Assembly (NCBI GenBank): GCA_016297585.1
Contig: JAEDGJ010000065.1
Span: forward strand, 1-13,388
Source of the DNA: Clostridiaceae bacterium
GTDB taxonomy: Bacteria; Bacillota; Clostridia; Oscillospirales; QAMX01
Length of the DNA stretch: 13,388 nt
Reading direction: 5' to 3'
Shown: positions 8,322-13,388 of the stretch, piece after piece
Numbering within the stretch: the first letter of the stretch is position 1
Layout of the letters: each line of letters begins with the position of its first letter
The notes under the pieces: model-generated
Told to the model about the DNA's origin: nothing
Database searches by the model: none
What the model saw: only the letters and a program-made list of their open reading frames with translations
Made by a program: the position numbers and the translations under genes

Positions 8322-8957
8322 TTATCCGATGATCTTCCGGATCTCCCGCGCGAGCGCCTCCGCCAGCGCCGCGTGCCCCTCGGGCTCGAGATGCAGTCCG
8401 TCCTCCGTCCCCGGACGGCAGACCGCCGACGCGTGCAGAAGATGCACGCCGAACTGCGGCAGAAACGCGTCGAACGCGGCAGGCAGCCGGCGGGAATATT
8501 CGATCGCGCGCTCGCCGAACATCTCGCCGAAGGGCGCGCGGAAGACGTCCTCCGTGATCTCCGGCGGCGTCACGATCAGGATCTCCGGCGCGCGGTGGGT
8601 CACATAGTTGAAGCTCTTGATGCGGATGACCATATTCGCGGCGGCATAGGCGACGTCCGCGGGGGTCATGCCGAAGCGCGTCTTCAAGTCGTTCGAGCCG
8701 AGCATCACGCAGACGAGGTCGAGCGGACGGTGGCACTCGAGCGCGACCATCAGCTGCTCCGTGCCGTTCTTATTGCCGAACATGCAGTCGTCGCAGGCAT
8801 AGGTGCGTCCGTTGAGCGCGTCCTCGATCACGCGGTACTCCCCGCCGAGCAGCGCCTGCACCCGTCCGGGGCAGCGCACGTCAAACGGATAGCGCTCCTC
8901 CGTCGGCGCGATATAGCCCCACAGATTCGAATCGCCGAACATCAGGATATTTTTCAT
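8322..8957 (-). CDS. SGNH/GDSL-family hydrolase (esterase or lipase-like)
   Basis: A 211-residue single-domain protein of the SGNH hydrolase superfamily, which cleaves ester bonds in lipids, acetylated sugars or thioesters. All four catalytic blocks are present: block I FGDSN with nucleophile S10, block II LNGRT with G50, block III GSND with N89, and block V DGLHL with D186 and H189. S10 and H189 with D186 form the expected catalytic triad; G50 and N89 complete the oxyanion hole. No signal peptide or membrane segment is visible, so it should act in the cytoplasm. The substrate cannot be read from the sequence. It starts 15 nt after recO with a good AAGGGGAT site and is followed after 49 nt by mutS2, so it is probably co-transcribed with the repair genes. 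A stand-alone esterase is not a known part of those pathways; the link may be only positional. Confidence 0.9.
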   Translation of the reverse strand: MKNILMFGDSNLWGYIAPTEERYPFDVRCPGRVQALLGGEYRVIEDALNGRTYACDDCMFGNKNGTEQLMVALECHRPLDLVCVMLGSNDLKTRFGMTPADVAYAAANMVIRIKSFNYVTHRAPEILIVTPPEITEDVFRAPFGEMFGERAIEYSRRLPAAFDAFLPQFGVHLLHASAVCRPGTEDGLHLEPEGHAALAEALAREIRKIIG

Positions 8958-8972
8958 CCGGAAATCCCCTTT

Positions 8973-9695
8973 TTATGCCGTTTGAATCATCTTTTTATAG
9001 TAATCGAGCGTCGGATAGTCCCGGTCGGAGCAGACGCGCGTATACTGCTCGCAGGCGCAGCCGAGCGCGGCAAGGCTCTCCCCGCCGAGCGAGAAGGCAA
9101 AGACCTTCTCCGCGGGGCAGTCTGCGATATGGCGCAGCGCCGCGAGCGCGCCCGGCGTCAAAGCGGCGCCGCGGCTGTCGATCCTGCCCTCCGACGCCAG
9201 AAAGCAGCTCCCGCTGCCGTCGAGATCGGGCGCATACCCCGCGATGCACATCAGCCGGAACGTGAACGCCGCGCGCACGAGCTCTGTCTCCCGGTTTTTC
9301 CGTTCCAGCGCCCAGAGCGCGTACAGCGCAAGCTGCAGGATCTCCCCGCATTCGGTGCCCGCCGGGCAGACGTCGCATAAAAGCTCCGAAAAATAGGACG
9401 CCAGCGAAAACCGGGCGATGTCCCGCGTCAGTCCCCGGAACGTTTCGATGGTCGCCGCCTCCTCGACGCGGTACGACCCTCGCCGCGAAAGCATCGTGAA
9501 ATCGGCATAGGCAAACGCCTGCGCCGCACCGGCGAGCGGACTGCCCGTCTTGCCCGCGCCGAATGCCGCCGCGCGCAGCACGCCCCGTTCGGCCGTCAGC
9601 AGCGACAGCGTCCGGTTCGCGCCCTTTTCCTCGTATACGCGCAGCACCAGCCCCCGCACGCAGGTTCTTTCCTCGGGAGAAAGGTCAGTTCTCAT
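8973..9695 (-). CDS. recO: RecO, DNA repair and recombination mediator
   Basis: RecO binds single-stranded DNA and SSB and, with RecR and RecF, loads RecA at gaps in the cytoplasm. The 240 residues fit the usual 230-260. Seen: an N-terminal OB fold starting at about CVRGLVLRV (12-20), LLTAERGVLRAAAFGAGK (32-49) which matches the family pattern of a basic loop after strand 3, and the helical domain with AGYAPDLD (152-159). The zinc-binding cysteine set is largely missing: the usual CxxC after PDL is S161-x2-C164, and the second pair is not found. The ATG at 9693-9695 lies inside era, giving an 11-nt overlap. This suggests translational coupling. A GTG at 9659 with GAGGAAAG upstream is a weaker alternative that would trim the conserved start of the OB fold. 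Era-RecO adjacency is common in Firmicutes and supports the call. Confidence 0.93.
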   Translation of the reverse strand: MRTDLSPEERTCVRGLVLRVYEEKGANRTLSLLTAERGVLRAAAFGAGKTGSPLAGAAQAFAYADFTMLSRRGSYRVEEAATIETFRGLTRDIARFSLASYFSELLCDVCPAGTECGEILQLALYALWALERKNRETELVRAAFTFRLMCIAGYAPDLDGSGSCFLASEGRIDSRGAALTPGALAALRHIADCPAEKVFAFSLGGESLAALGCACEQYTRVCSDRDYPTLDYYKKMIQTA

Positions 9696-10572
9696 ACCCG
9701 AAATTGCGCATCTGATAGAGATTGTCGCGCCAGCCCTCCTTGACCTTGACCCAGAGCTCCAGATACACGCGGCAGCCCCGCTGCCGTTCGAGATCCTCGC
9801 GCGCGAGCTTCCCGATCTCCCGGAGCATCGCGCCGCCGCGGCCGATGACGATGGACTTGTGCGACTCCTTCTCGACGTAGATCGTCGCCGCGATCTGCAG
9901 CGTGCCGTGCTCGTCCGTCTCGTAGCGGTCGATGACGACGGCGGCGCCGTGCGGCACCTCGCGCTCGAGCTTCCACAGCAGCTTTTCGCGGATCGTCTCC
10001 GCCGCGAGCACCCGCTCGGGCTGATCCGACACCATATCCTCCGGGAACAGCGCCTCGCCGTCCTCCAGCAGCGCCTCCAGCTCCTGCATCAGGATGTCCA
10101 CGCCGTCCTTCGTCTTCGCGGACAGCGGCACGACGGCACGGAAGTCGAGCTCGGACTGGTAGGCGGCGATCACCGGCAGCAGCTCCTCCGGCGGCAGCGT
10201 GTCGATCTTGTTGACGACGAGGATGCACGGCAGCCCCGATGCCCGGATGTTCTCAAGCAGGATATTCTCGGGCTTTCCCGGCGCCGACGGCTCGACGACC
10301 AGAATGACCGCGTCGGTGTCGGTCACGGTCTCCTCGACGAGCTCCATCATGAAGTCCCCGAGCCGGTTGCGCGGCTTGTGGAAGCCGGGCGTATCGACGA
10401 AGACGTACTGTCCCCCGTCCCGGTTGACGACGGCCATGATGCGGCTGCGCGTGGTCTGCGGCTTATCGGAGACGATGGCGACCTTTTCCCCCGCCAGCGC
10501 GTTGATCAGTGTGGATTTCCCGACGTTCGGACGTCCGACAATGGCGAACATCCCGGATTTTGTGATATTCAT
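9685..10572 (-). CDS. era: Era, essential ribosome-assembly GTPase
   Basis: Era is a GTPase that binds the 3' end of 16S rRNA through its KH domain and guides late 30S subunit maturation; it may contact the inner face of the membrane. The 295 residues match the family. G motifs: G1 GRPNVGKS (13-20), G2 with T40/T41 in PQTTRSRI, G3 DTPG (60-63), G4 NKID (121-124), G5 SAK (151-153). The C-terminal KH domain carries IGRGG (243-247) followed by REIGKLARED. All key residues are intact. An AAGGA site lies 6 nt before the ATG. The gene is preceded by only 17 nt of spacer and then a decayed URO-D gene. It therefore lacks the ybeY, dgk or cdd neighbours often found upstream in Firmicutes. No promoter is obvious directly in front of it. 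Confidence 0.97.
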   Translation of the reverse strand: MNITKSGMFAIVGRPNVGKSTLINALAGEKVAIVSDKPQTTRSRIMAVVNRDGGQYVFVDTPGFHKPRNRLGDFMMELVEETVTDTDAVILVVEPSAPGKPENILLENIRASGLPCILVVNKIDTLPPEELLPVIAAYQSELDFRAVVPLSAKTKDGVDILMQELEALLEDGEALFPEDMVSDQPERVLAAETIREKLLWKLEREVPHGAAVVIDRYETDEHGTLQIAATIYVEKESHKSIVIGRGGAMLREIGKLAREDLERQRGCRVYLELWVKVKEGWRDNLYQMRNFGYEN

Positions 10573-10589
10573 AGCATTTCCTTTTTCAC

Positions 10590-10863
10590 TCAGACGGCCG
10601 TATTCTCATACCGTCCGTATTTTTCCCAGACCCGCTGCATCAGCTCGCAGCGCTCCAGCGGCAGACCCGTATAGACGCAGTTGGAGGTGCAGAAGATATA
10701 CCCCGGCTCCGCCATGCCCTCGCGCAGGGAGCGCCGGACGTCCGCGACGCATTCCTCCTCCGTACCCGTCTGCAGCAGGGCGCAGTTGACGTTGCCGCAC
10801 GGAGCTCCGCATCGAAGCCCCGTGCATCTTTTCCGCGTCTCCGTACCGCTTCCGAAAACGCTC
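10590..10863 (-). pseudogene. C-terminal remnant of a uroporphyrinogen decarboxylase / corrinoid methyltransferase family gene
   Basis: On the minus strand the frame ending at TGA 10590-10592 reads GNVNCALLQTGTEEEC, then DVRRSLREG, PGYIFCTSNCVYTGLP and LERCELMQRVWEKYGRY. This matches the end of URO-D family proteins (uroporphyrinogen decarboxylase and MtaA/MtbA-type methylcobamide methyltransferases). Just upstream, a different frame reads ERFRKRYGDAEKMHG, which fits the segment that normally precedes GNV(D/N)C. The frame must therefore break between about 10801 and 10830. No start codon with a ribosome binding site opens either part. About 90 of an expected 340 or so residues remain. The remnant begins at the sialidase stop codon, which suggests that the 5' part was deleted when the sialidase gene arrived or the locus rearranged. 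The family call is firm; the exact original function is not. Confidence 0.75.
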
Positions 10864-10864
10864 C

Positions 10865-11929
10865 TTAAATCTCGATTCTGCGGATCACCGTGCGGTTCAG
10901 GCAGCCGCCGTCTTCGTCTCCGCCCGCGCAGTAGGCGAGCAGGACGGTATGCTCGTCGGCAAAGCCGATCGCGGGATAGCAGTAGCCGTGTCCGGGCGTA
11001 TCCTCCAGCACGACGGGCTCGCCGAACGCCATGCCGCCGTCCGACAGCGCGTACACGAGCGGATTGCGGTCATGCCCCCACGGCACGCCGCGCGTCGGAT
11101 ACGCCGGGGCGGGATTCCAGACCGCCAGCAGCCGCGCGCCCGACGGCGAGCGCCGGATGTGCATCGGCGAGCAGGGGGACGTAAACTGCGACGGCTGCGC
11201 GGGCGTCCAGGACTCGCCGCCGTCCGGGGAGAAAAATTCGTACTGCCGCCCGAGCGACGTGCGGGCATACCCCCATAAAAGCCCGCCGGGGAGCTCGACG
11301 GCGCCCGGCTCCTGCAGCCCCGCCGGATTGTACGGGGAGAAGAACGCCGCCGCCGTCCGGCTCTGCCGCCAGCTCGCGCCGTCGTCGTCCGAGAGGTAGA
11401 ACACGTCAAAGGCGTCCGGACGCACGTCGCGCGCGCCGGTTTTGCCCATACTCCGGGGCGTATGCACCGCCGCCGGGATGACGAGCCTGCCGGAGGACAG
11501 CCGGACGACGCGGTCGTTGTTCACGACATGGTACCCCGGGTCGCCGATGCAGTCCGCGGGCGCGCTCCAGGTCTCCCCGCCGTCCGCGGAACGGCGCAGG
11601 ACATAGCGGGAGCGCCAGTCCTCCTTCACGAGATAGAAAAGCCCGAGTTCGCCGTTTCCCATGCGCAGAAGCGACACGCTCATCAGGTTGTCCGCGCCGC
11701 AGTCCGCCGCACGGAACCGCACGCGCGGCTCGCTCCACGTCTTTCCGCCGTCGGACGACACGATCTCCGCGATGTCGCAGTTTGCGTCGTCGGAGCCGGT
11801 GTCGTCCTCGAAGCGGCTGTAGAGAAAACGGACGCGGCCGTCCGGCAGAAAGGCAAAGGAGCCCTCCGAATTGCGGGAATTGCGCCCGCAGGGAGCGAGT
11901 GTGCAGACGATTTCACCCGGATGCATCAT
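10865..11929 (-). CDS. Sialidase-fold (BNR/Asp-box) glycoside hydrolase-like protein
   Basis: A 354-residue beta-propeller protein of the BNR/sialidase superfamily. Four Asp boxes are visible: SDGGKTW (59-65), SADGGETW (114-121), SDDDGASW (180-187) and SPDGGESW (234-241); SDGGMAF (296-302) is a degenerate fifth. This spacing fits a six-bladed sialidase fold. Members include exo-alpha-sialidases and other enzymes that act on host or plant glycans. I do not see the classical FRIP arginine motif, so sialic acid as substrate is unproven. There is no signal peptide, which implies cytoplasmic action on an imported oligosaccharide. GGGAGG (11935-11940) lies 5 nt before the first ATG and 8 nt before a second ATG at 11926; the 8-nt spacing matches addB, so the true start may be one codon later. 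It lies 42 nt after the SEDS gene and touches a URO-D remnant, which suggests an accessory origin. Confidence 0.85.
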   Translation of the reverse strand: MMHPGEIVCTLAPCGRNSRNSEGSFAFLPDGRVRFLYSRFEDDTGSDDANCDIAEIVSSDGGKTWSEPRVRFRAADCGADNLMSVSLLRMGNGELGLFYLVKEDWRSRYVLRRSADGGETWSAPADCIGDPGYHVVNNDRVVRLSSGRLVIPAAVHTPRSMGKTGARDVRPDAFDVFYLSDDDGASWRQSRTAAAFFSPYNPAGLQEPGAVELPGGLLWGYARTSLGRQYEFFSPDGGESWTPAQPSQFTSPCSPMHIRRSPSGARLLAVWNPAPAYPTRGVPWGHDRNPLVYALSDGGMAFGEPVVLEDTPGHGYCYPAIGFADEHTVLLAYCAGGDEDGGCLNRTVIRRIEI

Positions 11930-11971
11930 AAAATCCTCCCGTTTTCAGGCTTTTTCCAGCCGATTTTTCAT

Positions 11972-13388
11972 TCACTTCCGGCGGTCCCGGACGCGGCCGA
12001 CGGCAATGCTCGCGCCCTCGCGCGTGTCGGCGGCCTTGATAAACGCCAAAAGCCCCCACGACGCGATCATCGACGAGCCGCCGTTTGACACAAACGGGAA
12101 CGTCACGCCGGTCAGCGGCAGCAGATCGACGGAGCCGCAGACGTTCAAGATCACCTGCGTGACCATCGCGGCGGTCGCGGCGCAGGCGGCGATGACATAG
12201 AAGGTCGAGCGTCCGAGCGTTGCCGAGCGGACGGAAAACAGCGCGAACGTGATGATCGACGCGACGGCGCAGAGCGCGATGATGAGCCCCAGCTCCTCGC
12301 AGACCATGCCGAATACGAGGTCGGTGTCGGCGGCGGCGATGCGCTTGAGCCAGCCCTCGCCCGCGCCCATGCCGAAGAGCCCGCCCGACGCGGCGGCGGA
12401 CATCGCGCGCACCTGCTGGTAGCCCGCGGAGGACGGATACTCCCACGCGTGCCGCCATACGGCAAACCGGCTCGCGACATAGGGCTTTGCCTCGAGCACC
12501 AGGAAGCCGCCGATGCCCGCACCGGCGATGACGAACAGCAGCGACGCGAAATCGCCGGAGCGCATGAACGCGATGACGAGGAAGGTCGCGAAAAAGACCA
12601 GCGCCGTGCCGAAATCGGACATCAGCGCGAGCATCCCGACGCAGGCGGCCGCCATGACGACGAACATGACCATGTTCCGCTTCGCAAACAGGCGGTCGAG
12701 CGTCGCGGTGCCCGCGCAGACGAAGCAGATCTTCGCAAGCTCCGACGGCTGAAGCGAAAAGCCGCCGAGCTTGACCCAGTTGCGGTCGCCGAACAGCAGC
12801 GTGACGCCGAGCAGCCCGATCGCGCCGACGGCGGCGAGCCAGCGCAGCTTCTGCGCAAAATCCAGCCGCCGCAGAAGCAGGCACAGCACGACGAAGGCGA
12901 AGATGCCCAGCAGCACGGAGATCAGCCATTTGGACAGCTCGTCCGGATGGGAGGACGAGATGACGCCGAGTCCGAGCGTCGTCAGGAAGAACCCGAGCGC
13001 CTCGATCTCGATGCCGGAGCGCCCGAAGGCGCTGGTAAAGGCGAGATACGCCCATTGGAAGATCGTCAGGATCGAAAACGTGGGGATGAGCATCCACGAC
13101 AGATTTTCCCCCGCCGCGATGACGAGCTGCGTGCACAGCAGGATCTGAAACTCGGTGATCCAGAGCATGATGACCCACGGGCGCACGAGAAGCCCCGGAC
13201 GCGTCCGGGTGCGCGACTGCTCGGCGCGCTGCTCGCTCGTCGAAGGCTCAAAGGTCAGGTTGACGGCGGCGCCGGACGGCACGTCGCCGACCGTGAGGGT
13301 ATCCCCCGCCGCCAGCGTCGCGGGATGCGTGATGCGCTCGCCGTTTTTCAGGATCGGATGCCGCCCGTCGAGCGGATAGAGCGTCCAG
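11972..13388 (-). CDS. SEDS-family peptidoglycan glycosyltransferase (FtsW/RodA/SpoVE) with N-terminal FHA-like segment (5' end cut by window)
   Basis: SEDS proteins are multi-pass membrane enzymes that polymerise lipid II into glycan strands, working with a class B penicillin-binding protein in division, elongation or sporulation. Visible signatures: RNWVKLGGFSLQPSE (around 12740-12780), GLFGMGAGEG, ADTDLVFGMVCEELG with the conserved Asp at 12320-12322 that corresponds to the likely catalytic residue, and LTGVTFPFVSNGGSS (around 12070-12115). About ten hydrophobic segments are present. A GTG at 13280-13282 could be taken as start, but it has no ribosome binding site and the frame stays open to the window edge. 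The extra 35 codons include LKNGERITHPATLAAGDTLT and VGDV, then LTF. This resembles the last strands of an FHA phosphothreonine-binding domain, followed by a Ser/Arg/Thr-rich linker before the first membrane helix. The SEDS assignment is certain; the FtsW, RodA or SpoVE subtype and the FHA part are less so. Confidence 0.9.
   Translation of the reverse strand, partial: WTLYPLDGRHPILKNGERITHPATLAAGDTLTVGDVPSGAAVNLTFEPSTSEQRAEQSRTRTRPGLLVRPWVIMLWITEFQILLCTQLVIAAGENLSWMLIPTFSILTIFQWAYLAFTSAFGRSGIEIEALGFFLTTLGLGVISSSHPDELSKWLISVLLGIFAFVVLCLLLRRLDFAQKLRWLAAVGAIGLLGVTLLFGDRNWVKLGGFSLQPSELAKICFVCAGTATLDRLFAKRNMVMFVVMAAACVGMLALMSDFGTALVFFATFLVIAFMRSGDFASLLFVIAGAGIGGFLVLEAKPYVASRFAVWRHAWEYPSSAGYQQVRAMSAAASGGLFGMGAGEGWLKRIAAADTDLVFGMVCEELGLIIALCAVASIITFALFSVRSATLGRSTFYVIAACAATAAMVTQVILNVCGSVDLLPLTGVTFPFVSNGGSSMIASWGLLAFIKAADTREGASIAVGRVRDRRK

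Noticed and set aside
11913..13178. A 421-codon minus-strand frame overlapping the SEDS gene in another frame.
   Set aside because: Its product is an Arg/His-rich string without membrane helices. The SEDS frame has all family signatures and covers the same DNA.

Overview
The window is high-GC bacterial DNA in which every supported gene lies on the minus strand, so transcription runs from high to low coordinates. The gene content points to a high-GC member of the Clostridia (Firmicutes), probably an uncultured gut or environmental lineage. The evidence is an AddAB recombination nuclease instead of RecBCD, a MutS2 protein with a Smr domain, an Era-RecO pair, strong GGGAGG-type ribosome binding sites, a consensus sigma-A promoter, and an A-type RNase P RNA. 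Bacilli usually carry the B type. The assignment is inference; no 16S rRNA gene is present.

Layout in transcription order (right to left). (1) 13388-11972: a SEDS-family peptidoglycan polymerase (FtsW/RodA/SpoVE). Its frame stays open to the window edge and carries what looks like the end of an FHA domain at its N terminus. (2) 11929-10590: an accessory patch with a sialidase-fold (Asp-box) protein without a signal peptide, followed directly by a broken C-terminal remnant of a uroporphyrinogen-decarboxylase/corrinoid-methyltransferase family gene. (3) 10572-5894: a tight housekeeping run of era, recO (11-nt overlap), an SGNH/GDSL hydrolase and mutS2. (4) 5892-5401: rnpB as an independent unit, with a perfect TTGACA-N17-TATAAT promoter starting one base after the mutS2 stop codon and a long imperfect-palindrome terminator. 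(5) 5368-1: addB and addA, overlapping by 4 nt, with addA starting at TTG and leaving the window after about 663 codons.

How the genes work together: AddAB processes double-strand ends, RecO loads RecA at gaps, and MutS2 acts on branched DNA or collided ribosomes. Era matures the 30S subunit and RNase P matures tRNA. The core of the window is therefore a genome-maintenance and RNA/ribosome block. The sialidase and the decayed URO-D fragment look like an accessory insertion between the cell-wall gene and this block.

There is no gene-free stretch longer than about 300 bases. The only long protein-free interval (5369-5893) is filled by rnpB, its promoter and its terminator. I found no tRNA, rRNA, CRISPR array, insertion sequence or phage gene. 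I did not find a convincing new defence or mobile system. The most unusual items are the FHA-SEDS fusion, the URO-D remnant, and the rnpB-addAB arrangement in which addAB has no visible promoter of its own.
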